A DNA stretch of 64,000 nucleotides from Streptomyces sp. NBC_00353 (GCF_036108815.1 NZ_CP107985.1:8863501-8927500); one strand, 5' to 3'. Positions 24,445-34,261 are shown, counted from the first letter of the stretch. The notes: generated by a model from the letters alone, not told the origin. Numbers and translations: made by a program.

Positions 24445-25635
24445 GTGCACCTCGAATACACGCCTGAGCAGCAGCAGTTGCGCGCCGAGCTGCGCACGTA
24501 CTTCGCCGGACTCGTTCCCGACAACGCCTACAGCAGGTACGACGACCCCGCCGCCCAGAAACGCTTCTACCGCGAGACGATCCGCCGCCTCGGCGCCGAC
24601 GGCTGGCTCGGCGTCGGCTGGCCGGCGGAGTACGGCGGACGCGGCCTGTCCCCGATGGAACAGTTCATCTTCTTCGACGAGGCCGCTCAGGCAGGCGTGC
24701 CGCTGCCACTGATGGCCCTCAACACCGTCGGCCCGACGATCATGCAGTTCGGCACGGACGAACAGAAGGCATACTTCCTGCCGAAGATCCTGGCCGGCGA
24801 GATCGACTTCGCGATCGGCTACAGCGAACCCGACGCCGGCACCGACCTGGCCGCCCTCAAGACGCGGGCCGTACGCGACGGCGACGAGGCCACCGGCCAC
24901 TACACGGTCAACGGTCAGAAGATCTGGACGACCAACGGCGACACCGCCGACTGGGTCTGGCTCGCCGTCCGCACCGACCCCGACGCCCCGCCCCACAAGG
25001 GGATCACGATGCTGCTGGTCCCGACCGGCGACCCCGGCTACTCCTGCACCCTGATCAACACCCTCGCCTCGCACGACACCACCGCCAGCTACTACGAGAA
25101 CATCCGTGTCCCCGCCTCCCGCCGCGTCGGCGACGAGAACAAGGGGTGGCGGCTCATCACCAACCAGCTCAACCACGAACGCGTCACCCTCGCCGCCCAC
25201 GGCACCATGGGCATCCGCGCCCTGCACAACGTGCAGCGCTGGGCCACCGACACCGAGCTGGCCGACGGGCGCCGGGTCATCGACCTCGGCTGGGTCCGCA
25301 CCCGACTCGCCCGCACCCACACCCGGCTCGACGCCATGAAACTCCTCAACTGGCAGATGGTCTCCGCCGTCCAGGAGGGCACCCTCACCCCGCAGGACGC
25401 CTCCGCCGTCAAGGTCTACGGCTCCGAGGCGCGCCGTGACGCCTACGCCTGGCTGATGGAGGTCGTCGGCTCGGCCGGACCGCTCAAGGAGGGCTCGGCG
25501 GGCGCCGTCCTGCACGGCGAACTCGAACGCGGCTACCGGTCCGCCGTCATCTTCACCTTCGGTGGCGGCAACAACGAGATCCAGCGGGAAATCATCTCGT
25601 GGATCGGTCTGGGGATGCCGCGCGTGCGCCGCTGA
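24445..25635 (+). CDS. Acyl-CoA dehydrogenase, FadE26/ChsE4-like
   Basis: 396 aa flavoprotein that introduces an alpha,beta double bond into an acyl-CoA. Motifs: FAIGYSEPDAGTDLAALKTRA and GQKIWTTNGDTADWVWLAVRTD (FAD and substrate site), ENKGWRLITNQLNHERVTLAA, and GGGNNEIQREIISWIGLGMPR. The overall pattern resembles mycobacterial FadE26, the alpha chain of a heterotetrameric steroid side-chain dehydrogenase. The expected FadE27-type partner is not adjacent. GTG 24445 behind CTGGAGGGG. Preceded by a KstR-like operator, so a steroid or branched-chain substrate is the best guess. Confidence 0.82.
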   Translation: MHLEYTPEQQQLRAELRTYFAGLVPDNAYSRYDDPAAQKRFYRETIRRLGADGWLGVGWPAEYGGRGLSPMEQFIFFDEAAQAGVPLPLMALNTVGPTIMQFGTDEQKAYFLPKILAGEIDFAIGYSEPDAGTDLAALKTRAVRDGDEATGHYTVNGQKIWTTNGDTADWVWLAVRTDPDAPPHKGITMLLVPTGDPGYSCTLINTLASHDTTASYYENIRVPASRRVGDENKGWRLITNQLNHERVTLAAHGTMGIRALHNVQRWATDTELADGRRVIDLGWVRTRLARTHTRLDAMKLLNWQMVSAVQEGTLTPQDASAVKVYGSEARRDAYAWLMEVVGSAGPLKEGSAGAVLHGELERGYRSAVIFTFGGGNNEIQREIISWIGLGMPRVRR

Positions 25636-25688
25636 CCGGCGGCGTGTGACGAGAAATTCTGGTTGGCCGGTTGGCCCGCCCCGCTTTT

Positions 25689-26576
25689 TCAGCGCATCTC
25701 TGCCCGGAACGCCACCGGAGTCGTCCCGGTGTGCTGATGGAAGAACTTCGAGAAGTTGGCCGCGTCGGGAAAACCCACGGAGGCACCGATGCGGCCGATC
25801 GGCATGTCCGTGTGGGCCAGTAGACGCATGGCCTCGAGGACGACGCGTTTGTCGATGAAGCCCTTGGGGGTCCTGCCGGTAGCCGCGCCCACCGCGCGGA
25901 CGAGGGTGCGGCGGGAGTAGCCGAGGGCGTCCGCGTACGCGCTGACGCTGTGGTTGGTGGCGAAGCCCTTCTCGACCGCGTCCCGGAAGCGGGTGAAAGT
26001 GGTGTCGGTCTGCTCGTGTGCCGTCTTGGCAGAACTCGCCGCGAGGTGGGCCAGGCGGAGCAGGAACGCGGTCAGGGAGTGCCGGAGCACCGCGGTGTGG
26101 AGACTGAGCGGCAGCGTGGTCGTGTCGACGTACTCGCGTTCCAGTTGGGCGAGGGACTGCTCGAGGGCGGCGAGCTGGTGCGCGTCGGGGCGCAGGAGCG
26201 GGGGCTGGTCATAGCGGTACAAGCCCGTCGCCTCCACGGTCGCCCGGGGCAGGAAGCCGGGCTGCATGGTCAGGACGGTGCCGCGGTACGCGGCCGTGGG
26301 GGAGAAGCGGTGCACCTGGCCCGGGCGGATCCATAGGAGATCGCCGGCGGAGGCCTCGTACTCGGCGAAGTCGATCATGTGTCTGACGGGGCCGCCGTGG
26401 AACAGCATCACCACGTGGAAGTCGACGCGGTGCACGCGCTCCAAAGGCGCGTCCGCATGCCAGGTGCGGCCCGGCCCCATGGGTCCGACCTGCATGCCCA
26501 CGCCGCAGACGCTCAGGCTCGTGGGGAAGGGAAAGGTCTTGATCCCTCCACTCTCTTGGGTCGTTTTGTCTGTCAT
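25689..26576 (-). CDS. AraC family transcriptional regulator
   Basis: About 295 aa. N-terminal cupin sensing domain (for example HRVDFHVVMLFHGGPVRHMIDFAEYEASAGDLLWIRPGQVHRF) and C-terminal AraC double helix-turn-helix (VSAYADALGYSRRTLVRAV, PIGRIGASVGFPDAANFSKFFHQHTGTTPVAFR). The start is uncertain: ATG 26576 follows GAGAGG at rather short spacing; 26594 and 26663 are in-frame alternatives. It diverges from tkt (gap of about 150 bp), so it may control the pentose phosphate operon or itself; the ligand is unknown. Confidence 0.85.
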   Translation of the reverse strand: MTDKTTQESGGIKTFPFPTSLSVCGVGMQVGPMGPGRTWHADAPLERVHRVDFHVVMLFHGGPVRHMIDFAEYEASAGDLLWIRPGQVHRFSPTAAYRGTVLTMQPGFLPRATVEATGLYRYDQPPLLRPDAHQLAALEQSLAQLEREYVDTTTLPLSLHTAVLRHSLTAFLLRLAHLAASSAKTAHEQTDTTFTRFRDAVEKGFATNHSVSAYADALGYSRRTLVRAVGAATGRTPKGFIDKRVVLEAMRLLAHTDMPIGRIGASVGFPDAANFSKFFHQHTGTTPVAFRAEMR

Positions 26577-26722
26577 ATCCCTCTCGCGTCGCATCGGTCC
26601 CGCACTCGCTGTCCCACTTTCACCGAAGGCTGACACAGGGGCACCTTCCCCAGCAAAAGTCATACTTTTAGGTTTGAACGCATCAGAGCAGCAAACCGGC
26701 TCCTATCGAGGACTTCTTGAAG

Positions 26723-28810
26723 ATGAGCACGCAGACACCTGACGGCTTTCCCGACGGCTTCGAGTGGACCGAACTCGACCGCCGTGCCGTCGACACCGCC
26801 CGCCTTCTGGCGGCCGATGCCGTACAGCAGGTCGGAAACGGCCACCCGGGCACCGCGATGAGTCTGGCGCCGGCCGCGTACACCCTCTTTCAGAAGGTGA
26901 TGCGGCACGACCCGGCCGACCCGGAGTGGACCGGCCGCGACCGCTTCGTTCTCTCCCCGGGCCACACCTCGCTGACCCTGTACACCCAGCTCTTCCTTTC
27001 CGGGTACGAGCTGGAACTGGACGATCTGAAGGCGTTCCGGACGCACGGTTCGAAGACGCCCGGTCACCCTGAGTACGGGCACACGGCGGGTGTCGAGACG
27101 ACCACCGGTCCGCTCGGTCAGGGTGTCGCCAACGCCGTGGGCATGGCGATGGCGGCTCGCTACGAGCGCGGCCTGTTCGACCCCGAGGCGCCGGAGGGCG
27201 ATTCTCCCTTCGACCACACCATCTGGGCGATCGTCTCGGACGGCGACCTGGAGGAGGGTATCTCCGCCGAGGCCTCGTCCCTCGCGGGTCACCAGAAGCT
27301 CGGCAACCTCGTCTTCGTCTACGACGACAACCACATCTCCATCGAGGGCGACACGGCAACCGCCTTCTCCGAGGACGTCCTGAAGCGGTACGAGGCGTAC
27401 GGCTGGCACGTCCAGCGGATCGAGCCCTCGGCCGACGGCGACATCGACGTCCGAGCGCTGTACGAGGCGCTGACCGCCGCCCGCGCCGAGACCGGGCGTC
27501 CCTCGATCATCGCGATGCGCACGATCATCGCTTGGCCTGCCCCGAACGCGCAGAACACCGAGGCCTCGCACGGCTCGGCGCTCGGCGCCGAGGAGATCGC
27601 GGCTACCAAGCGAGTCCTGGGCTTCGACCCGGAGCAGTCCTTCCAGGTGGAGCCCGAGGTACTGGCCCACGCTCGCGAGGCCCTCGACCGAGGCGCCGAG
27701 GCGCACGCCGCCTGGGACAAGCAGATCTCCGAGTGGCGCACCGCCGACCCCGAGCACGCCGAACTGTTCGACCGCGTCGTCGCCGGTCAGCTGCCCGAGG
27801 GCTGGGAGGCTGCTCTGCCGCAGTTCGAGGCGGGCACATCCGTCGCGACCCGTGCCGCGTCCGGCAAGGTGCTGCAGGCGCTCGGCGGTGTGATCCCCGA
27901 GCTGTGGGGCGGCTCCGCCGACCTCGCCGGCTCGAACAACACCACGATCGACGGGACCAGCTCCTTCCTGCCCGAGGGAAACCCGCTGCCGGAGGCCGAC
28001 CCGTACGGCCGCACGGTCCACTTCGGCATCCGCGAGCATTCGATGGCCGCCGAGATGAACGGCATGGCGCTGCACGGCAACACCCGCATCTACGGCGGCA
28101 CCTTCCTGGTCTTCTCCGACTACATGCGCAACGCCGTGCGCCTGTCCGCGCTGATGGAGCTTCCGGTCACGTACGTGTGGACCCACGACTCCATCGGCCT
28201 CGGCGAGGACGGCCCGACCCACCAGCCGGTCGAGCACCTGGCCTCGCTGCGCGCCATCCCCGGCCTGAACATCGTCCGCCCGGCCGACGCCAACGAGACC
28301 GTGATGGCCTGGGCCGAGATCCTCAGGCGGCACGCCACGAACCCGGCCCCGCACGGCCTCGCGCTGACGCGCCAGGGGGTGCCGACGTACGAGGCGAACC
28401 CCGAGACGGTGAAGGGGGGTTACATCCTCCGCGACTCCTCCGCCGAGACCCCTGACGTCATCCTCATCGCCACCGGCTCCGAGGTGCAGCTCGCCGTCGC
28501 GGCGCGTGAGCAGCTCGAGGCCGAGGGGGTCGGTACGCGTGTCGTGTCGATGCCGTCCGTCGAGTGGTTCGAGGAGCAATCCGCGGAGTACCGCGCGAGC
28601 GTGCTTCCGGCGTCCGTGAAGGCCCGTGTGGCGGTCGAGGCAGGGATCGGCCTGACCTGGTACCGGTACGTCGGTGACGCCGGACGCATCGTCTCCCTCG
28701 AGCACTTCGGTGCCTCCGCCGACGCCAAGACCCTGTTCGCCGAGTACGGCTTCACCGCCGAGAGCGTCGCCTCCGCCGCGCGGGAATCTCTCGCCGCCGC
28801 GCGTGGTTGA
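26723..28810 (+). CDS. tkt: Transketolase
   Basis: 695 aa thiamine-diphosphate enzyme exchanging two-carbon units between xylulose-5-phosphate and ribose-5-phosphate or erythrose-4-phosphate. Seen: GNGHPGTAMSLAPAAYTLF (catalytic His), SDGDLEEGISAEASSLAGHQKLGNLVFVYDDN (GDG...N cofactor motif), FGIREHSMAAEMNGMALHG (cofactor-activating Glu), and THDSIGLGEDGPTHQPVEHLASLRAIPGL (sugar-phosphate site). ATG 26723 with GAGGA; a TTG six bases earlier is disregarded. First gene of a seven-gene operon, 28 bp from tal. Confidence 0.97.
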   Translation: MSTQTPDGFPDGFEWTELDRRAVDTARLLAADAVQQVGNGHPGTAMSLAPAAYTLFQKVMRHDPADPEWTGRDRFVLSPGHTSLTLYTQLFLSGYELELDDLKAFRTHGSKTPGHPEYGHTAGVETTTGPLGQGVANAVGMAMAARYERGLFDPEAPEGDSPFDHTIWAIVSDGDLEEGISAEASSLAGHQKLGNLVFVYDDNHISIEGDTATAFSEDVLKRYEAYGWHVQRIEPSADGDIDVRALYEALTAARAETGRPSIIAMRTIIAWPAPNAQNTEASHGSALGAEEIAATKRVLGFDPEQSFQVEPEVLAHAREALDRGAEAHAAWDKQISEWRTADPEHAELFDRVVAGQLPEGWEAALPQFEAGTSVATRAASGKVLQALGGVIPELWGGSADLAGSNNTTIDGTSSFLPEGNPLPEADPYGRTVHFGIREHSMAAEMNGMALHGNTRIYGGTFLVFSDYMRNAVRLSALMELPVTYVWTHDSIGLGEDGPTHQPVEHLASLRAIPGLNIVRPADANETVMAWAEILRRHATNPAPHGLALTRQGVPTYEANPETVKGGYILRDSSAETPDVILIATGSEVQLAVAAREQLEAEGVGTRVVSMPSVEWFEEQSAEYRASVLPASVKARVAVEAGIGLTWYRYVGDAGRIVSLEHFGASADAKTLFAEYGFTAESVASAARESLAAARG

Positions 28811-28838
28811 TCAGGCCGCCAGAAAGAGGAGAATCACT

Positions 28839-29966
28839 GTGAGCAACACCGCCGAACCCCTCAAGGCCCTCTCCGAGGAAGGCGTTTCCATCTGGCTGGA
28901 CGATCTGTCCCGCAAGCGGATCGCATCTGGCAATCTCGCCGAACTCATCGAGCGGAAGCACGTGGTGGGCGTCACCACCAACCCTTCGATCTTCCAGGCC
29001 GCCATCGGCTCCGGCGAGGGGTACGAGGAGCAGCTGGCCGACCTCGCCGTGCGCGGCGTCACGGTCGACGAGGCCGTCCGCATGATGACTACCGCCGACG
29101 TCCGCGCCGCTGCCGACATCCTGCGGCCCGTGTACGACGCGACCCGCGGCCGCGACGGCAGGGTCTCCATCGAGGTCGACCCGCGCCTCGCCCACGACAC
29201 CGCGGCGACCGTCGCCGAGGCCAAGCAGCTCGGATGGCTGGTCGACCGCCCGAACGTGATGATCAAGATTCCGGCGACGAAGGCCGGGCTCCCGGCGATC
29301 ACCGAGGTCATCGGCCTCGGCATCAGCGTCAACGTCACGCTGATCTTCTCGCTGGAGCGCTACCGCGAGGTCATGAACGCGTACCTGGCGGGCCTGGAGA
29401 AGGCGCAGGCATCAGGCATCGACCTGTCCACTGTTCATTCGGTCGCCTCGTTCTTCGTCTCCCGCGTCGACAGCGAGATCGACAAGCGCCTTGCGAAGGT
29501 CGGCACGGACGAGGCGCTCGCACTCAGGGGCAGGGCCGCGCTCGCCAACGCCCGTCTCGCATACGAGGCGTACGAGGGCGTCTTCGCCGCCGACCGCTGG
29601 ACCGCCCTCGCCACAGCGAGCGCCAACAAGCAGCGTCCTCTGTGGGCCTCGACGGGCGTCAAGGAACCCGCGTACAAGGACACCCTGTACGTCGACGAGC
29701 TGGTCGCGCCCGGCACGGTCAACACCATGCCGGAGGCGACCCTCGAAGCCACCGCCGACCACGGCGACATCCACGGCGACTCGGTGACCGGCGGCTACGC
29801 CCAGGCCCGCGCCGATCTTGCAGCCGTCGAGCGGCTCGGGATCTCGTACGACGAGGTCGTGAAGCAGCTGGAGGACGAGGGCGTCTCGAAGTTCGAGGCG
29901 GCCTGGGAAGACCTGCTGGGTGTGGTCGCGACCTCGCTGAGCAGCACGGGAGTTGAGGGAGAATGA
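28839..29966 (+). CDS. tal: Transaldolase
   Basis: 375 aa, the long actinobacterial (class tal-B2/B3) type. Transfers the dihydroxyacetone unit between sedoheptulose-7-phosphate and glyceraldehyde-3-phosphate through a lysine Schiff base in PNVMIKIPATKAGLPAI. Other landmarks are SIWLDDLSRKRI, GVTTNPSIFQAAI, VSIEVDPRLAHDT, VASFFVSRVDSEIDKRL and TMPEATLEATADHG. GTG 28839 behind AAAGAGGAG. The stop overlaps the zwf ATG by four bases. Confidence 0.97.
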   Translation: MSNTAEPLKALSEEGVSIWLDDLSRKRIASGNLAELIERKHVVGVTTNPSIFQAAIGSGEGYEEQLADLAVRGVTVDEAVRMMTTADVRAAADILRPVYDATRGRDGRVSIEVDPRLAHDTAATVAEAKQLGWLVDRPNVMIKIPATKAGLPAITEVIGLGISVNVTLIFSLERYREVMNAYLAGLEKAQASGIDLSTVHSVASFFVSRVDSEIDKRLAKVGTDEALALRGRAALANARLAYEAYEGVFAADRWTALATASANKQRPLWASTGVKEPAYKDTLYVDELVAPGTVNTMPEATLEATADHGDIHGDSVTGGYAQARADLAAVERLGISYDEVVKQLEDEGVSKFEAAWEDLLGVVATSLSSTGVEGE

Positions 29967-31678
29967 GTGAGCGCGAGACGCTTCCCGGTGGTGCCGCGCA
30001 GGATGCGCCCGCCGCGGCGGGCGGATCCGGTGACGCGGCCGTGGAACCGGGCGGCGTGACCGCCGGATCAGGTGACGGGGCCCGGGAATCGGGCGGCGAC
30101 GCGGCCGCGACACCCGGCGACGTGATGGGCGCCGGCAGCGCTACCGGCCCGGCCCTCGACTGGAACAACCCGCTCCGTGACCCCCGCGACCGCCGCCTTC
30201 CTCGTGTCGCGGGCCCCTCCGGCCTCGTCATTTTCGGTGTCACCGGCGACCTCTCCCGCAAGAAGCTGATGCCCGCCGTCTACGACCTCGCGAATCGGGG
30301 TCTGCTCCCGCCGGGCTTCTCGCTCCTCGGGTTCGCCCGGCGCGAGTGGGAGGACCAGGACTTCGCGCAGGTGGTGCACGACTCGGTGCGCGAGCACGCC
30401 CGCACGGAGTTCCGTGAGGAGGTCTGGCAGCAGCTGGCCGAGGGCATGCGGTTCATCCCGGGCGACTTCGACGACGACCAGGCGTTCATGCAACTCCGTT
30501 CTGCCGTCGATGAGTTGGACGCGTCTCGGGGTACCAGTGGCAACTACGCCTTCTACCTCTCGGTACCGCCGAAGTTCTTCCCGAAGGTCGTCCAGCAGCT
30601 GAAGAAGCACGGTCTCGCGGACGCGCCGGAGGGTTCCTGGCGGCGTGCGGTCATCGAGAAGCCGTTCGGCCACGACCTGGCCAGTGCGCGCGAACTGAAC
30701 GCGATCGTGCACGAGGTGTTCGACCCGGACCAGGTGTTCCGTATCGACCACTACCTCGGCAAGGAGACGGTCCAGAACATCCTGGCGCTGCGCTTCACCA
30801 ACCAGATGTACGAGCCCATCTGGAACCGCAGTTACGTCGACCACGTGCAGATCACGATGGCCGAGGACATCGGTATCGGCGGCCGCGCCGGTTACTACGA
30901 CGGCATCGGCTCGGCCCGTGACGTCATCCAGAACCACCTTCTCCAGCTCATGGCGCTGACCGCCATGGAGGAGCCGGCCGCCTTCGACGCCGAGTCGCTG
31001 CTCACCGAGAAGCTGAAGGTCCTCAAGGCCGTGAAGCTGCCGGAGAAGCTGGGCGAGCACACTGTGCGCGGGCAGTATGCGGCGAGCTGGCAGGGTGGCG
31101 AGAAGGTGCGCGGCTATCTGCAGGAGGACGGCATCGACCCCAAGTCGACGACCGACACCTACGCGGCCGTCAAGCTGGAGGTCGACAACCGTCGCTGGGC
31201 GGGCGTCCCCTTCTATCTGCGCACCGGAAAGCGCCTCGGCCGCCGCGTGACCGAGATCGCGGTTGTCTTCCAGCGCGCGCCCCACTCGCCCTTCGACTCG
31301 ACCGCCACCGAGGAGCTCGGTGCGAACGCGATCGTCATCCGTGTCCAGCCCGACGAGGGCATGACGGTGCGCTTCGGATCGAAGGTGCCGGGTACGTCGA
31401 TGGAGATACGGGACGTCACGATGGACTTCGCGTACGGCGATTCCTTCACCGAGTCCAGCCCGGAGGCGTACGAACGCCTCATCCTGGACGTTCTGCTGGG
31501 CGACGCCAACCTCTTTCCCCGTCACCAAGAGGTGGAGGAGTCCTGGAAGATTCTCGACCCGATCGAGGGGTACTGGGAGGCGCACGGCAAGCCCGCGCCG
31601 TACGCGTCGGGCAGCTGGGGTCCCGAAGAAGCCCACGAGATGCTCGCACGAGACGGACGGAGCTGGCGCAGGCCATGA
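29963..31678 (+). CDS. zwf: Glucose-6-phosphate 1-dehydrogenase with N-terminal extension
   Basis: 571 aa. Makes 6-phosphogluconolactone and NADPH. The conserved enzyme begins near residue 68 (NPLRDPRDRRLPRVAGPSG), with the nucleotide site VIFGVTGDLSRKKL and the catalytic RIDHYLGKETVQNILALRF. The first 65 or so residues are Gly/Ala/Asp-rich low complexity and are absent from typical homologues of about 507-510 aa. The only start with context is ATG 29963, coupled to the tal stop (ATGA); the later GTG/ATG at 30122/30125 have no ribosome site. OpcA, encoded next, is its activator. Confidence 0.95.
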   Translation: MSERETLPGGAAQDAPAAAGGSGDAAVEPGGVTAGSGDGARESGGDAAATPGDVMGAGSATGPALDWNNPLRDPRDRRLPRVAGPSGLVIFGVTGDLSRKKLMPAVYDLANRGLLPPGFSLLGFARREWEDQDFAQVVHDSVREHARTEFREEVWQQLAEGMRFIPGDFDDDQAFMQLRSAVDELDASRGTSGNYAFYLSVPPKFFPKVVQQLKKHGLADAPEGSWRRAVIEKPFGHDLASARELNAIVHEVFDPDQVFRIDHYLGKETVQNILALRFTNQMYEPIWNRSYVDHVQITMAEDIGIGGRAGYYDGIGSARDVIQNHLLQLMALTAMEEPAAFDAESLLTEKLKVLKAVKLPEKLGEHTVRGQYAASWQGGEKVRGYLQEDGIDPKSTTDTYAAVKLEVDNRRWAGVPFYLRTGKRLGRRVTEIAVVFQRAPHSPFDSTATEELGANAIVIRVQPDEGMTVRFGSKVPGTSMEIRDVTMDFAYGDSFTESSPEAYERLILDVLLGDANLFPRHQEVEESWKILDPIEGYWEAHGKPAPYASGSWGPEEAHEMLARDGRSWRRP

Positions 31679-32610
31679 AGATCGATCTGACCGACACCAC
31701 GGCAAGCAAGATCAACAAGGCGCTCGTGCAGGGGCGCCGAGCTATCGGTACTCCCGCCATGGGCATGGTCCTGACGATGGTCATCGTGACCGACGAGGAA
31801 AACGCGTACGACTCGACCAAGGCGGCCGAGGAGGCCTCTCGCGAGCATCCCTCGCGCACCCTGGTCGTCATCAAGCGCGTCGCACGCACCCCGCGCGACC
31901 GCACGAACTCCCGCCTGGACGCGGAGGTGCGGGTCGGCTCGGACGCGGGCACCGGTGAGACGGTCGTCCTGCGTACGTACGGCGAAGTCTCCGACCACGC
32001 CGACTCGGTGGTCCTGCCACTGTTGCTGCCGGACGCGCCGGTTGTCGTCTGGTGGCCGGTGGACGCGCCCGACGTCCCGGCCAAGGATCCGTTGGGCGCC
32101 CTGGCACAGCGGCGGATCACCGACATGTACGCCGTCGAGGCCCCGCTCGTCGCCCTGGAGGCCCGCGTCTCCTCGTACGCGCCCGGCGACACCGACCTGG
32201 CGTGGACCCGGCTGACGCCGTGGCGTTCGATGCTGGCCGCGGCACTGGACCAGGCCCGTAAGAAGGTTGTGTCGGCCGTCGTGGAGAGTGAGGCCGAGAA
32301 CCCGAGTGCCGAGCTGCTGGCCCGCTGGCTGGAGGCCCGGCTCGAGGTCCCGGTCGAGCGCATCGTCACCGCCGGGCCGGTCGTGACGGCCGTCCGGCTC
32401 GGAACCGAGAGCGGCGACATCGTGATCGACCGCCCCGACGGCCCGCTGGCCACGCTGTCCCTGCCGGGCCAGCCCTCGCGCACCCTCGCCCTGAAGGTGC
32501 GCAGCACCTCCGAGTTGATTGCCGAGGAGCTGCGCCGCCTCGACGCGGACGAGATGTATGCCGTCGCCCTTCGCGGGGACGGCACCAAGGAGAACCCCCG
32601 TCATGTCTGA
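31675..32610 (+). CDS. opcA: Glucose-6-phosphate dehydrogenase assembly protein OpcA
   Basis: 311 aa actinobacterial/cyanobacterial factor needed for assembly and redox-dependent activation of G6PDH. Family pattern: DLTDTTASKINKALVQGRRAIGTPAMGMVLTMVIVTDEEN, the central VVWWPVDAPDVPAKDPLGALAQRRITDMY, and the C-terminal EELRRLDADEMYAVALRG. The ATG overlaps the zwf stop (ATGA), which matches its role with the adjacent zwf product. The start of pgi overlaps its 3' end by eight bases. Confidence 0.95.
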   Translation: MKIDLTDTTASKINKALVQGRRAIGTPAMGMVLTMVIVTDEENAYDSTKAAEEASREHPSRTLVVIKRVARTPRDRTNSRLDAEVRVGSDAGTGETVVLRTYGEVSDHADSVVLPLLLPDAPVVVWWPVDAPDVPAKDPLGALAQRRITDMYAVEAPLVALEARVSSYAPGDTDLAWTRLTPWRSMLAAALDQARKKVVSAVVESEAENPSAELLARWLEARLEVPVERIVTAGPVVTAVRLGTESGDIVIDRPDGPLATLSLPGQPSRTLALKVRSTSELIAEELRRLDADEMYAVALRGDGTKENPRHV

Positions 32611-34255
32611 CTCACCCAAGCTCACGCACCGCCCGGAGTGGACGGCACTTGAGGACCACCGCGCAGGGGAGCTGCGCCACCTGCACCTGCGTGACCTGTT
32701 TGCCGCCGATCCCGGTCGCGCGGAGCGCTACACCGTGAGCGTCGGCGACCTGCGCATCGACTACTCCAAGCACCTGATCACGGACGAGACCCTCGCCCTG
32801 CTCCAGGAACTCGCCACCGCGACCGACGTGTCCGGGCTGCGGGATGCCATGCTCCGCGGTGAAAAGATCAACGTCACCGAGCAGCGTGCCGTCCTGCACA
32901 CCGTGCTGCGCGCCCCGCGTGACGCCGTCGTCGAGGTCGACGGCGAGGACGTCGTCCCGGCCGTGCACACCGTGCTCGAAAGAATGGCCGACTTCTCCGA
33001 GCGCGTCCGCTCGGGCGAGTGGACCGGGCACACCGGAAAGCGGATCCGCAATGTCGTCAACATCGGTATCGGTGGGTCGGACCTCGGACCCGCGATGGCG
33101 TACGAGGCACTGCGAGCCTTCACCGACCGTTCGTTGACCGTGCGGTTCGTGTCGAACGTGGACGGCGCCGATCTGCATGAGGCCCTACGGGACCTGGACC
33201 CGGCGGAGACGCTGTTCATCGTCGCGTCCAAGACCTTCACGACCATCGAGACGATCACCAACGCCACATCGGCGCGGTCCTGGCTCCTTGCCGGGATCGA
33301 CGACGGAGGTGAGAAAGCGGTCGCGAAGCACTTCGTGGCGCTGTCGACGAACGCCGAGAAGGTCGCGGACTTCGGTATCGACACCGCCAACATGTTCGAG
33401 TTCTGGGACTGGGTCGGCGGTCGTTACTCGTACGACTCCGCCATCGGCCTCTCGCTGATGATCGCCGTCGGCCCGGACCGGTTCCGTGAGATGCTCGACG
33501 GCTTCCACCTCGTCGACGAACACTTCCGCACCGCCCCGCCGGAGGCCAACGCGCCTTTGCTGCTGGGCCTGTTGGGCGTCTGGTACGGATCGTTCCTCGG
33601 CGCCCAGTCGCACGCGGTGTTGCCGTACTCGCACTACCTGTCCAAATTCACCGCCTACTTGCAGCAGCTGGACATGGAGTCCAACGGGAAGTCGGTGGAC
33701 CGCGACGGCAATCCGGTGGAGTGGCAGACCGGTCCGGTGGTCTGGGGCACGCCCGGCACCAACGGGCAGCACGCGTACTACCAGTTGCTCCACCAGGGCA
33801 CGAAGGTCATCCCGGCCGACCTGATCGGTTTTGTCAACCCGGTCGACGACCTCGGCCCCGAACTCAAGGGCCAGCACGACCTGTTGATGGCCAACCTGTT
33901 CGCACAGGGCCAGGCGCTCGCCTTCGGCAGGACCAGCGACGAGGTGCGCGCCGAGGGTGTGCCCATGGAGCAGGTGCCGCACCGCACGTTCCGCGGCAAC
34001 CACCCCACGACGACGATCCTGGCAAGCGAGTTGACCCCCTCGGTCCTCGGCCAGCTGATCGCGCTGTACGAGCACAAGGTGTTCGTGCAGGGCGCGATCT
34101 GGAACATCGACTCCTTCGACCAGTGGGGCGTCGAGCTCGGCAAGGTCCTCGCCAAGCGCGTGGAGCCCGCGCTCACCGAAGGAGCGGACGCCCCCGGACT
34201 CGATCCCTCAACCGCTGCCCTGGTGGCCGCGTACCGTACTCTCCGGAAGAAGTGA
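32603..34255 (+). CDS. pgi: Glucose-6-phosphate isomerase
   Basis: 550 aa enzyme interconverting glucose-6-phosphate and fructose-6-phosphate. Signature segments: VVNIGIGGSDLGPAMAYEAL, FIVASKTFTTIETITNA, GGRYSYDSAIGLSLMIA, WGTPGTNGQHAYYQLLHQGTKVIPAD (catalytic His and Glu region), and the C-terminal QGAIWNIDSFDQWGVELGKVLAKR with the essential lysine. Start ATG 32603 behind CAAGGAGAA inside opcA; the longer form from 32519 is rejected. The stop is six bases before gnd. Confidence 0.97.
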   Translation: MSDSPKLTHRPEWTALEDHRAGELRHLHLRDLFAADPGRAERYTVSVGDLRIDYSKHLITDETLALLQELATATDVSGLRDAMLRGEKINVTEQRAVLHTVLRAPRDAVVEVDGEDVVPAVHTVLERMADFSERVRSGEWTGHTGKRIRNVVNIGIGGSDLGPAMAYEALRAFTDRSLTVRFVSNVDGADLHEALRDLDPAETLFIVASKTFTTIETITNATSARSWLLAGIDDGGEKAVAKHFVALSTNAEKVADFGIDTANMFEFWDWVGGRYSYDSAIGLSLMIAVGPDRFREMLDGFHLVDEHFRTAPPEANAPLLLGLLGVWYGSFLGAQSHAVLPYSHYLSKFTAYLQQLDMESNGKSVDRDGNPVEWQTGPVVWGTPGTNGQHAYYQLLHQGTKVIPADLIGFVNPVDDLGPELKGQHDLLMANLFAQGQALAFGRTSDEVRAEGVPMEQVPHRTFRGNHPTTTILASELTPSVLGQLIALYEHKVFVQGAIWNIDSFDQWGVELGKVLAKRVEPALTEGADAPGLDPSTAALVAAYRTLRKK

Positions 34256-34261
34256 AACAGC

